From a virus: a stretch of 64,000 bases of DNA. Shown piece after piece: positions 24,745 to 32,684 of this stretch. The notes under the pieces are model-generated. The model did no database searches. It was not told the origin of the DNA and saw only the letters and a program-made list of their open reading frames with translations. Numbering within the stretch: position 1 is the first letter of the stretch; the number at the start of each line of letters is the position of its first letter. The stretch covers positions 62,001 to 126,000 of IMG/VR virus record IMGVR_UViG_3300020190_000012. One strand, given 5' to 3'. The position numbers were made by a program, and so were the translations under genes.

Positions 24745-24747
24745 TTG

Positions 24748-25572
24748 TCATTCTCTATCGACGAGCATCTTAACATACTCAGATGTCTTAAGTTTTTTCA
24801 GGGCCTTTTTGTGTATTTTGACAACATCAGAAAGACCAATCTCTAACTTTTTAGACACCTCTTCTTCGGACATATTCTCTGCATATATCATGCTACACAC
24901 CCTGCCGGCAATTATTCCTATCTCCCTGCTTATATTTGAAAACATCTGTTCTGATTCATCTGTTTGAACGCAGGCAGACCTTATATCTGCTTTTATGAGT
25001 ATGTCTTTAGAATCATTGTTGTTTTCATCTTGCACAAAGATAGAAATCAATCCCCTCGTAGTCCCATCCTTCACAACCTTGTCTGGCTTTTCAACTCCTG
25101 CTTCTGTCAGTGCACAAATGAGCTCGTGTTCATTTGGCTGTCGTCCGTTCACTGCCACAAACTTCTCCCTATGCACATCCAATATCGCCTGTCTCTGTCT
25201 GACTAGCCTTGGAGACCAAGTTGATTTCCTCATCTCATCATACATCGATCCAAATAGTCGATATGTGGCGAATGTCTCAAACTTATTTCCCTTGCCTGGA
25301 TCGTATTTGTTTATAGCATCCATAAGCCCGTGCGCAGCGTAACTTTTTAGATCTTCTTTGCTGTGTTCTGGGTGCTTGTAATGCATCAATTCTGCCAATT
25401 TGTTAACAAGATCATAATTCTCTTCTGCTATGCGATTTCTAAGCATGATATATTCACACTGGAATGCGCTGCCCGCCCCACGTAATTCTTTTAATTTTAT
25501 CCAGCAATCAAGCGGCGTTTCTTGCCGCCTAATGCCGCGATTCCCTCTTCTTTTTGGATGCGTTGTCTTCAA
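24748..25572 (-). CDS. FliA/WhiG-type sigma factor
   Basis: Redirects host RNA polymerase, presumably to phage promoters. Region 1.2/2.1 is recognisable (LRNRIAEENYDLVNKLAELM), then region 2 (YAAHGLMDAINKYDPGKGNK, FETFATYRLFGSMYDEMRKS) and WSPRLVRQR, the FliA-type 2.4/3.0 junction. Region 4 near the C-terminus has MSEEEVSKKLEIGLSDVVKI followed by HKKALKKLK, the classic -35 recognition helix-turn-helix. The start is uncertain: TTG 25572 leaves a few bases after the upstream stop and keeps the conserved N-terminal segment, which starting at the first ATG (at MLRNRI) would truncate. Confidence 0.85.
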   Translation of the reverse strand: MKTTHPKRRGNRGIRRQETPLDCWIKLKELRGAGSAFQCEYIMLRNRIAEENYDLVNKLAELMHYKHPEHSKEDLKSYAAHGLMDAINKYDPGKGNKFETFATYRLFGSMYDEMRKSTWSPRLVRQRQAILDVHREKFVAVNGRQPNEHELICALTEAGVEKPDKVVKDGTTRGLISIFVQDENNNDSKDILIKADIRSACVQTDESEQMFSNISREIGIIAGRVCSMIYAENMSEEEVSKKLEIGLSDVVKIHKKALKKLKTSEYVKMLVDRE

Positions 25573-25579
25573 ATGTAAG

Positions 25580-25873
25580 TCACTCTTTTCTTGGCAAAAA
25601 CTTCCATGCTGCCAATCCAACCGCGCCCAGCAACGCAACAACAATGACCCTATTTAAGTATGCCCATTGCGTAGTGGATTCATTTTGCAATCCTTTTGCT
25701 TCTGTCATCGGTATTTGCACACGCTCCTCTTCAGGAACATGTTGAACTGACAGCATGATCTGCTTGTCGACTACGTCTTGCTTTGATTCAGTTTTGCATT
25801 CCTGCACCTCGGCAGGCAAGGCATAGCACGAACTCATGGCCATTGCCATGATTATCATTATGATCTTTGTCAT
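25580..25873 (-). CDS. Small double-anchored membrane or lipoprotein, 97 residues
   Basis: The N-terminus MTKIIMIIMAMAMSSCYALP is a hydrophobic signal ending in a possible lipobox (MSSC). A charged periplasmic-type middle (about residues 20-70) follows, then a C-terminal membrane helix VIVVALLGAVGLAAWKFL and a basic end PRKE. This topology could fit an envelope or lysis accessory protein such as an unusual spanin, but the C-terminal anchor is atypical for spanins. It lies between the sigma-factor and DUF1360-like genes. Confidence 0.65.
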   Translation of the reverse strand: MTKIIMIIMAMAMSSCYALPAEVQECKTESKQDVVDKQIMLSVQHVPEEERVQIPMTEAKGLQNESTTQWAYLNRVIVVALLGAVGLAAWKFLPRKE

Positions 25874-25875
25874 TG

Positions 25876-26220
25876 TTAGCCGTTCTTATCTATGGTATTG
25901 AGAAAATCGATTACATAGAAACTTATGGCAGAGGCAACTAGCCCGCTGAATGGCCAATATGGCCACCCTGCTAGCTCTTGGTAGAACCATAATCCCCATA
26001 TAACTTCTATTATGCCTGCCATCCAAAAAGAACAACAAACAGTGCATTCTAGCAATTTTGTTACATAGCCAATGCGCATCTTTGTCATTACCCATCGGAT
26101 GAAATTACTTATGTAACTCACTGGCGCTTCGTCGCGCTTTTCAACAAGCACCGTGGCCCCAGCGACCCCAAGCACGGCAAAGCTAAACAACGACATGACA
26201 TCTTCACCACTCATATGCAT
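25876..26220 (-). CDS. DUF1360-like membrane protein with CxxC pair
   Basis: A 114-residue protein. An N-terminal membrane helix (LFSFAVLGVAGATVLV) is followed by KLLECTVCCSFWMAGIIEVI, the CxxCxxFW pattern of DUF1360 proteins, and a third helix WPFSGLVASAISFYVIDFL. Such proteins are common in phages and of unknown function. It overlaps the upstream 90-residue gene by 17 bases and precedes the small membrane protein by two, so all three form one membrane-related cluster, perhaps for lysis or envelope protection. Confidence 0.65.
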   Translation of the reverse strand: MHMSGEDVMSLFSFAVLGVAGATVLVEKRDEAPVSYISNFIRWVMTKMRIGYVTKLLECTVCCSFWMAGIIEVIWGLWFYQELAGWPYWPFSGLVASAISFYVIDFLNTIDKNG

Positions 26221-26476
26221 CGATCATATACCTCATGCTTTGTATCCAATTTTCTATTGCTATTTCTCCATGCAGTTCCATCCGCCTAGTAACAACCAAA
26301 ATTGGAGTGTCTTCCCAAACGCATACCTCAAAAACCAATCCACTTTTCACGAGCAGATACGAGCACCTGTCCGCAGGCTTTCCTATAGGTGTATAAAAAA
26401 GCACTTGTCTCTGATTTGGCCAGTTGTTCCGACCACATACGACCACAATGTAAAATACACGTAGATTTAGATACAT
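26204..26476 (-). CDS. Unknown 90-residue protein
   Basis: First gene of the leftward operon reaching back through the sigma factor and nrdJ to 18713. It begins MYLNLRVFYIVVVCGRNNWP and has a beta-rich middle (LLVKSGLVFEVCVWEDTPIL), ending in a helix NWIQSMRYMIDAYEW. No motif is recognised. The promoter should lie in the 48-base gap before the divergent gene at 26525. Confidence 0.6.
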   Translation of the reverse strand: MYLNLRVFYIVVVCGRNNWPNQRQVLFYTPIGKPADRCSYLLVKSGLVFEVCVWEDTPILVVTRRMELHGEIAIENWIQSMRYMIDAYEW

Positions 26477-26524
26477 CCTGTCTGGCTAGTAGGTGATAAT
26501 GCTTCATTAGGGAAATCATATGAT

Positions 26525-26926
26525 ATGGAAGAGGCTAAAAAATCAAAAATAGTAGATTGTATTGGAAGAATTATTCCAAACTGGAATGCAGTTGAATTGT
26601 TCTCTCTTTCACTGCCTTCGAACGCCAATATTGGAAGAGAAATGCCAGATGGCATAGTTTGCCACTTGGGTCTCAACCCGCCGTCGAGCGGGTCATTTTT
26701 TAAGGTAAAAATTCTTGGTAAGCCAAGAATACTTCACGACAATGTTCGTGATGAATATGAAAAGTTGAGCAACATAATCGCCTCAGGCATGAAACTAGAT
26801 CCCGGGTCTGAGATTCCTGCTTTTGTAAAACATGGAGATTTCGATGGGATTTGGTTCAGTTCCCCTCGTACTCTTGTTGTAGTCAATCCTGGTAAATTCA
26901 GAATCTCTTCATATGGAGTAAGATAA
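26525..26926 (+). CDS. Unknown 133-residue protein
   Basis: The start ATG 26525 is about 48 bases from the divergent operon. The protein has a helical N-terminus (MEEAKKSKIVDCIGRIIPNW) and a beta-rich body (FDGIWFSSPRTLVVVNPGKF). No motif is recognised. Its last base is shared with the start of the following gene (ATAATGG), indicating coupling to the fibre-like protein downstream and thus a possible virion role. Confidence 0.65.
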   Translation: MEEAKKSKIVDCIGRIIPNWNAVELFSLSLPSNANIGREMPDGIVCHLGLNPPSSGSFFKVKILGKPRILHDNVRDEYEKLSNIIASGMKLDPGSEIPAFVKHGDFDGIWFSSPRTLVVVNPGKFRISSYGVR

Positions 26927-27507
26927 TGGCAAGTTTAAAAGACAAAACACCATCAGCAAGTTACAAAGATCTGCTGCACGTCGACAACGGTGGCAATGGA
27001 GTGTCTAGCTCTGAGCATATTCCTGTCAGGGATGGCGCAGGGAATGCCACCGGCATCAGTTTGGGAGCTGGCAAGGTTTCAGTTGATTTCGGAGGTGGAG
27101 TGGCATCGAATGCAGTTTTTGTATCTCAGATGCACATGTGCGAATCAAAAACTCATCAGTTGTCAGATACTCTCAATATAGATCTTGCGACCGATTCTGC
27201 AAAGTTGATAAAATACGATGGATACGATGACGGAGAAACGACAACAACGGTGAAGGTTTTTCTCACTTCTTTGGCTGACATTTCAGGATCAGGCACTGGA
27301 GTTTTTGCTGAAACTAGACTGGTCATATCTGCAGGCACTGACATCACCATATATTTTAAGAACGAAAATGACGAATTATTTGCCACCGTGCCGTACACTC
27401 AGCCAAAATATCTTTCTTTTAAGATTGCTGGCTTCATGGAGTCTTCAACTTCAAATCCTGTTTTCTTCATAACGGAAACAGAATCATTTGACAACCCAAG
27501 CCTTTAA
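26926..27507 (+). CDS. Fibre- or decoration-like structural protein, 193 residues
   Basis: The opening MASLKDKTPSASYKDLLHVD, then NGGNGVSSSEHIPVRDGAGN and ISLGAGKVSVDF, is the standard beginning of many phage fibre or decoration proteins (TPxxSYKDLLxxDN...xxxDGxG...LxLS). The remainder is beta-sandwich-like (STSNPVFFITETESFDN near the end). Its ATG overlaps the stop of the upstream gene. A trimeric surface protein is likely. Confidence 0.75.
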   Translation: MASLKDKTPSASYKDLLHVDNGGNGVSSSEHIPVRDGAGNATGISLGAGKVSVDFGGGVASNAVFVSQMHMCESKTHQLSDTLNIDLATDSAKLIKYDGYDDGETTTTVKVFLTSLADISGSGTGVFAETRLVISAGTDITIYFKNENDELFATVPYTQPKYLSFKIAGFMESSTSNPVFFITETESFDNPSL

Positions 27508-27513
27508 TAACTC

Positions 27514-29052
27514 ATGGTATTAGGCAAAACAAAAGAAATGGTTGAAGCTCTGCTTCTTCCGCATGAAACCAGGGGCACAACAATTGGCTCGGCGGATGTT
27601 GTCCTGGCCTCGATTGATATGCCATCCGATCTTAAATGTCTGCTGATATGTGACTCTGCCACAAGCGATGCAGATGTTCTCAAATGCAGGGCTCTAGTCA
27701 GGTGGCTGATGCGACCTACTGGACATTCGTTAAAAGTACTTGCCACTCCCGACAAACATGTTTTGCTTGTAATCTGCAAACCTGCAGACGAAGACACTAT
27801 TTTAGACTTTCTCGAAAATGGGGCGTCTTCCCTCCATGTGTTTTCAGGATGGTCAGATCTGCTTTCTTCATCAATACTTCTGAGTATCAGGGCCTTGCTT
27901 CATAGAATGGATGAAACCGATCCTAACTTCAGAACTTCTTTGAGCGCAGAGGTTGAAAGATTAGACAGTATAGGAGTTTTTTCAACATCTGCCCTTGGAG
28001 AAATGAAAGACACAGTGTTTCTTGCCTCTTGGGTCGCCAACCGACTTCTGCACAAATTCGGAGAGATTCAAAATCTGAACACTCTTACTTTTGGCGAAGA
28101 AAACCCATCATCTGTATCTGCATTGGCAGACGGATGGGTCGATGACCTCTTCGGAGAAGAGGCAGAGTTTCATGGAATAGACATGCTTCAGTTAAGTTCT
28201 GTCTGCAACGACCTAGTGGTGCAAGATCTTGATGGGCGCCTGCTTGACGGGACAGGAAACTTGCTCGGTTTGAGCCTTAACAACAGTATGAGCAAGAGAT
28301 TTAATATAAATTTAGGGCATTTTACATCAGCAACGAAAAGCAATTCCAACACGAAGCTTATATCAACAAATCACAGTGTATCAACCACACAAAGCAATAT
28401 GCTTGGTCCAGCAGGGACTGTAAATATTAATTTTGATAAATTTGATGGCGCAAGAATAAAGGTTGAAGGCGAATCATTTGGCATGGTTGTAGAAATGTAT
28501 AGTCAAACATTCAACATATCACAAAGTGGCAAAGACTCACGTCGCGGGAGTTATAACCACCCACAGAGCGAGTACATTTATATAGATGATTTTGATAATG
28601 TCATTTCTACACCATCCTTAGAGGAGCCATACTATTTTTCTGGATTCGCACACATTCGTACAGTTATGAGACGCAACTCTCCATCTCCGTTGCCGCCACC
28701 GACATGGAGAGAATTTATATTGATACTCGAGTATCAGGGTGAGCCTAACGCTAATTTTGATGTTTATTTCAGACAGTACAACATCCAGCCCTGGTGGGCT
28801 GGTGGGGATACAACGAAGTGGCTATACACACCGCAGATATCAGAGAGGGTCAACTTTTCCAAATGGAAGCAAGATTTAGCCAATACTGCTGTTTATTCAA
28901 TTCGCCTATTAAATCATACCCTGTGGGATATTGATCCTTCTGATTATTTTGGCCACACACAATCAGAACTATACCAAAGCATGACGGCATCATACGGCGC
29001 ATTCCGATCTTTTAGGTCCAAGATTTTTAGTAAATTGCTGTATAAGAAATGA
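27514..29052 (+). CDS. Unknown 512-residue protein, probably virion-associated
   Basis: The N-terminal 120 residues alternate strand and helix with a Cys-rich hydrophobic core (SDLKCLLICDSATSDADVLK). The middle is helical and acidic. The C-terminal 220 residues are beta-rich and Asn/Ser-rich (STNHSVSTTQSNMLGPAGTV; REFILILEYQGEPNANFDVY), resembling receptor-binding or tail proteins. No named domain is recognised. It follows the fibre-like gene by six bases and abuts a convergent gene directly at 29053. Confidence 0.6.
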   Translation: MVLGKTKEMVEALLLPHETRGTTIGSADVVLASIDMPSDLKCLLICDSATSDADVLKCRALVRWLMRPTGHSLKVLATPDKHVLLVICKPADEDTILDFLENGASSLHVFSGWSDLLSSSILLSIRALLHRMDETDPNFRTSLSAEVERLDSIGVFSTSALGEMKDTVFLASWVANRLLHKFGEIQNLNTLTFGEENPSSVSALADGWVDDLFGEEAEFHGIDMLQLSSVCNDLVVQDLDGRLLDGTGNLLGLSLNNSMSKRFNINLGHFTSATKSNSNTKLISTNHSVSTTQSNMLGPAGTVNINFDKFDGARIKVEGESFGMVVEMYSQTFNISQSGKDSRRGSYNHPQSEYIYIDDFDNVISTPSLEEPYYFSGFAHIRTVMRRNSPSPLPPPTWREFILILEYQGEPNANFDVYFRQYNIQPWWAGGDTTKWLYTPQISERVNFSKWKQDLANTAVYSIRLLNHTLWDIDPSDYFGHTQSELYQSMTASYGAFRSFRSKIFSKLLYKK

Positions 29053-29316
29053 TCATCGGACTGGCATTATGGAATGCGCCAAAGATCTTGCAGCAGCAAT
29101 CGGCAGTTTCCCAGTCTCTTTTAAAGCCGCACATATCTCAGACTCGTCATTCGCATTCTCTACAACTGATGCAATCTTTATTGCGGCATCATCGGATATG
29201 CTGATCCCGACACAGTTTTCTATCAGTTTCTTTATGCTTTTTGGAGACTTTGCCGACATGGATCCATGAATGTCTGCTATCTTCTCCAACTGTCTCTGAT
29301 ACCAGTTGTTTATCAT
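29053..29316 (-). CDS. Unknown 87-residue helical protein
   Basis: Starts in an ATGA overlap with the superoxide dismutase gene, so it is translated with it. The sequence (MINNWYQRQLEKIADIHGSM) is helical, with Ala-rich segments near the end (IAAARSLAHSIMPVR). No motif is recognised. It might form a small complex with SOD, but nothing in the sequence shows that. Confidence 0.65.
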   Translation of the reverse strand: MINNWYQRQLEKIADIHGSMSAKSPKSIKKLIENCVGISISDDAAIKIASVVENANDESEICAALKETGKLPIAAARSLAHSIMPVR

Positions 29317-29939
29317 ACCTCTCCCTCCGACATGAGTATCCTGTTTTCCACTTCTTTCCAGTTGATTACCTCCCAGAAGTTGTTAACCCAGTCGTTCTTA
29401 CGATTACGCCTGTCAAGATAATACGCATGCTCCCACAGGTCGCATCCCAACACTGGGTAGCCGATCCCGAGGCCAAGAGGATTGTCTTGCATTTTGGTCT
29501 GCACTATGTCAAGAGTTTTGTTCCGCACCACCAGCCAAACCCACGAACTGCCGAAAGAATCAGAGCATGCATCAACAAATTCAGACTGCATGCCGTCAAT
29601 GTTTCCAAATGATTCTTCAATCATTTTATTCAGCATGTCTCCTGGCTTGTCTGGATTGGGTGTCATCATAGGCCACCATATCTGATGGTTGAAAACGCCG
29701 CCTGCGTTGTTTCTGATTTTTAGCCATTTACCGTTTTCGGCCGACCCAACTTCGACGATAAGCTTTTCTATGTCCAGTTCAACCAGAGACGGTTCATCTG
29801 CAAGAAGTTCATTGAGCTTGTCGCAGTAGGCCTTGTGGTGTTTTTGATGGTGGAGACGCATGGTTTCTGAACCTATGTGCGGGTCCAAATCTCCATATCC
29901 ATATGGCAATTGTGGAATTGTGTGCTTTATGATTGGCAT
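29313..29939 (-). CDS. Mn-type superoxide dismutase
   Basis: Converts superoxide to hydrogen peroxide and oxygen. The metal ligands of the Fe/Mn family are present: His30 (LHHQKHHKAY), His85 (GGVFNHQIWW), Asp167 and His171 (CDLWEHAYYLD). Gly in NNAGGVFNH and the Gln of MQDNPL (about 151) are the arrangement of Mn-specific rather than Fe-specific enzymes. Length (208) is normal and no signal peptide is present, so it acts in the host cytoplasm. It is followed by a coupled small gene and preceded by a tagged unknown gene. Complete and probably active. Confidence 0.93.
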   Translation of the reverse strand: MPIIKHTIPQLPYGYGDLDPHIGSETMRLHHQKHHKAYCDKLNELLADEPSLVELDIEKLIVEVGSAENGKWLKIRNNAGGVFNHQIWWPMMTPNPDKPGDMLNKMIEESFGNIDGMQSEFVDACSDSFGSSWVWLVVRNKTLDIVQTKMQDNPLGLGIGYPVLGCDLWEHAYYLDRRNRKNDWVNNFWEVINWKEVENRILMSEGEV

Positions 29940-30386
29940 TCACATTCCTGTAGGTGGAGCCGCTCCGCCTGGAGGTTCGCCAGCGGGGGTAGGAGGCTTT
30001 GGCGTCTGTGGCCCAAGCTCAAGACCATACCATCCACGTATCACGGGTGGATCCTGCGTCAGATCTACATCAAGTTGCGATGGAAATAGTCTAGAGCCGT
30101 CTGCCTGACATGCATCCATGAGTGCGCTTTCAACTGGATCATCTGAATTCTTTCTGCTTCGGAGCGCCCTCCTGAACAGCACATTGAGTCTATTCAGATG
30201 ATCTTCATCGTTATTTGTGTCTTTGTCAATAAGAGCCGCATCGATTCCTGAAACGGTGCCTGCGACTCCAGCTGGACCGCCAGTGGCTCCGCCTGGTGGA
30301 GCCCCAATATCTTGGGCAATTTTCGACGTGCCAAACGCATGACCGATCTTAAGCCAGTCTGCATACGACAACTTTACATGCTTCAT
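29940..30386 (-). CDS. Tagged unknown protein with Gly/Pro-rich ends
   Basis: A 148-residue protein. Residues 4-25 (VKLSYADWLKIGHAFGTSKI and AQ) form one of the clearest examples of the shared N-terminal tag. A Gly/Pro/Ala linker (GAPPGGATGGPAGVAG) comes next, then a helical core with RRALRSRKNSDDPVESALMD, and a Pro/Gly-rich tail. It ends one base before the SOD start and begins in an ATGA overlap with the 491-residue gene. Function unknown; virion association is an inference from the tag shared with other candidates. Confidence 0.7.
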   Translation of the reverse strand: MKHVKLSYADWLKIGHAFGTSKIAQDIGAPPGGATGGPAGVAGTVSGIDAALIDKDTNNDEDHLNRLNVLFRRALRSRKNSDDPVESALMDACQADGSRLFPSQLDVDLTQDPPVIRGWYGLELGPQTPKPPTPAGEPPGGAAPPTGM

Positions 30387-31858
30387 ATGCCCATCATTTC
30401 AAGCTTGTCATATATCTGCACAAGGTAGATGCACAGTTTAACATTGCCCAAGGCTTCTTTGCCCTGCCCGCCGCCTATCCTGGTTTTGTTTATTCTCAAA
30501 TCGCCAGTTTCTTTGTTGGTGACAAACATTTCAGAATTATACTTTTTGAAAAAGTCAAGCAGTCCACCTTTGGCAGCCTTTAGTGTCTGCACTCTAAGCT
30601 GGCTTTGACTAATTTCTTCTAGTTTGGAAAAATATCTGTTTTTACACACGATGCTGATGATTTCATCCATGTGTTTGATCACCTTGTCGACATCTTCAAT
30701 TTGTTCTGTCTCTATTCCGGCCATCATGGCCCTTCCCTGCGCCTCATAATTCCTCATATGGGCGTACCCCTGCAATCTGGAATGAACAAAAGCAGGCATA
30801 TCATCGATTGTGAGTACTGGTATACTGCTAGGAACCTGTCTCCTCAGATTCTCAGCATCAACTGGCTCCCTGGGAGTTGTAACTCTATCTCTTTTTCTTT
30901 GTCGCTCCTGAACTATTCTTTCTGCGACATCGGCAATGAACACCAGCATGCCGTCAACCTGATTTTGTGCCTCCTGTCGATCTACTCCCTTTTGTACGAG
31001 GTTGCTGACCAGGTTGCTCAAGTCTAGTCCGTTCGCCCTAATATGTGTCGCCAACTCATCTTCTTGCCCAGCAGAATTTGAGAGAATGCGCACTATCACA
31101 CTTTCAAAAGTGGAGAACATGCTTCCATTTTTTAATGCATCAGCAAATGCGGCTTCAGCACCACGAGAGAAATTTTTCTGCAATTCAACTCTTCCCGCAG
31201 CTTCAGGCGCACCCTGTCTCGCTGCTGCCGCTGCAATCTGAGCTTCAAGCTGAGTCTTTCTGTCTTGAGCAATTTTTCGAGCAGCTCCCACCATTTGGCA
31301 CCACGCCGGTATCCCGCCACGACGACCAGCATCTTCAAGGCCTTCCATAAATCTATTGTGCCTTTTTATTAAGATGTTCAACGCCTCCATTCTGATCTTT
31401 TCGGTATTTATGTGTATATCTTTGGCTTGGGTAAATATTGGATCGTTCTCATCTATGGTTCGTATCTCCTGATTGGTGATATCAAATATCGTGAATTTTT
31501 CACCAGTTTTTTTATCTTTTTCCCGCTTCAATATGAAGTAGTATACATCTCTGCCGTTAGGTCCCGGAGCCGCCTTGAACTCATGGTGCTCCAAATAATA
31601 CCATGCAGGCAGCATGAGGTTTTCTAGATTTGGAGGCAGCCAGGGCATATGCTGCCTGATCAAATCGGCAAGCACTCCTTTTCCACCCCCAGTCATTTCA
31701 TGTAGGCTTCTTGTGAACAGGGGAACCACCACGCCCTGTCCTCCCTTTGCTCTAATCTGCCCCTCTATGTCGGTTGCCACCCCCGGAATTTGCGAACGTG
31801 CATAATCAGGACTGACCTGAGCAACTACAACTTCTATATTCTTGTTTGAATTTTTCAT
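30383..31858 (-). CDS. Unknown 491-residue protein
   Basis: The N-terminal 190 residues mix strands and helices (NIEVVVAQVSPDYARSQIPG; AWYYLEHHEFKAAPGPNGRD). The remainder is long helices with Gln, Ala and Arg (RKTQLEAQIAAAAARQGAPE; VQERQRKRDRVTTPREPVDA). Near the C-terminus ETGDLRINKTRIGGGQGKEA precedes a final helix. No catalytic motif is evident. Both ends are ATGA overlaps, placing it in one operon with the two tagged proteins on either side. A structural role is possible. Confidence 0.65.
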   Translation of the reverse strand: MKNSNKNIEVVVAQVSPDYARSQIPGVATDIEGQIRAKGGQGVVVPLFTRSLHEMTGGGKGVLADLIRQHMPWLPPNLENLMLPAWYYLEHHEFKAAPGPNGRDVYYFILKREKDKKTGEKFTIFDITNQEIRTIDENDPIFTQAKDIHINTEKIRMEALNILIKRHNRFMEGLEDAGRRGGIPAWCQMVGAARKIAQDRKTQLEAQIAAAAARQGAPEAAGRVELQKNFSRGAEAAFADALKNGSMFSTFESVIVRILSNSAGQEDELATHIRANGLDLSNLVSNLVQKGVDRQEAQNQVDGMLVFIADVAERIVQERQRKRDRVTTPREPVDAENLRRQVPSSIPVLTIDDMPAFVHSRLQGYAHMRNYEAQGRAMMAGIETEQIEDVDKVIKHMDEIISIVCKNRYFSKLEEISQSQLRVQTLKAAKGGLLDFFKKYNSEMFVTNKETGDLRINKTRIGGGQGKEALGNVKLCIYLVQIYDKLEMMGI

Positions 31859-32682
31859 GCTAAACTGAAGCCTCCGATAAGGTTGTTTTTGGACAACTGT
31901 TCTAAGTCTGACTTGTTTTTGTCAGCTTGTTGTTGGATGGTTGACATTTGCTCCTGAATTTCGTTCATTGCATTCTGAATCTCCACGCAATCAGGACTTT
32001 GAGATTCATTTCCCTGCTTGCATCCGACGTTGTATGCCTGCTGCTTGGAGGCCAGTTGTCGTTGCAGAGCAGCCAGTTGATCCGCCATCTTCTTGCTGCC
32101 TCCGCTTAGGGCCTCTTGAATTCTTTTGGTTTGCTCTGCGTTCGTCTCCATGGCCTGCATGGCAACCCCTTGGGCCTGCGGAGACTCCATTTGTCCTATG
32201 GGTATCATCGGTTGCTGCTGTTGTGCTGACTTTATCCACCCCGCATTTTCGCCGATGCGGATCCAATCTTTCTTAGTCATGGAAAGCGTTAATCCAGGTG
32301 GAGCGTTCCACCGCCTGCCCATGTCTATTGGCTCGATTGCTCTCTGTTCTCTCCTTTTGCCAAACGACTGAGACCTGCCGAGTAGTCCTTTAAATTGTGA
32401 TCTGTCCTCGTATGTTCCGAAGACTTTATAGACACATTTGCCAGAATCACTCTTCACAGAATCCATGACTTTTCTATTTTGGATTTTTTTGGGATCAGCA
32501 CTGTCAAAGTACAGTTCTGGTTCTGCCAAGCCCCTGACCACGTCTTCTTCATTGACGATGTACAGCGCTATGGGAAAGGAGAAGGACTTTCCAGATGCAA
32601 TCAGGTCTTCTGCTGCTTTTGCAGCCATAAATTTGGTCACGACATCGGTTTTCTTGAGCTCATCTTCACTGCAGTTTGCCAT
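31855..32682 (-). CDS. Unknown 275-residue protein carrying the tag internally
   Basis: Residues 1-120 are a globular mixed domain (VVTKFMAAKAAEDLIASGKS). After Met135 comes TKKDWIRIGENAGWIKSAQ, the best match to the shared tag, then a Gln-rich helical region with a coiled coil. The tag stands directly after an internal Met (ATG at 32280), so a shorter 141-residue product starting with the tag may also be made, although no strong ribosome-binding site precedes it. Otherwise this is a fusion of two modules. Two Cys near 218 and 228 are the only other notable residues. Confidence 0.65.
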   Translation of the reverse strand: MANCSEDELKKTDVVTKFMAAKAAEDLIASGKSFSFPIALYIVNEEDVVRGLAEPELYFDSADPKKIQNRKVMDSVKSDSGKCVYKVFGTYEDRSQFKGLLGRSQSFGKRREQRAIEPIDMGRRWNAPPGLTLSMTKKDWIRIGENAGWIKSAQQQQPMIPIGQMESPQAQGVAMQAMETNAEQTKRIQEALSGGSKKMADQLAALQRQLASKQQAYNVGCKQGNESQSPDCVEIQNAMNEIQEQMSTIQQQADKNKSDLEQLSKNNLIGGFSLA

Positions 32683-32684
32683 GT

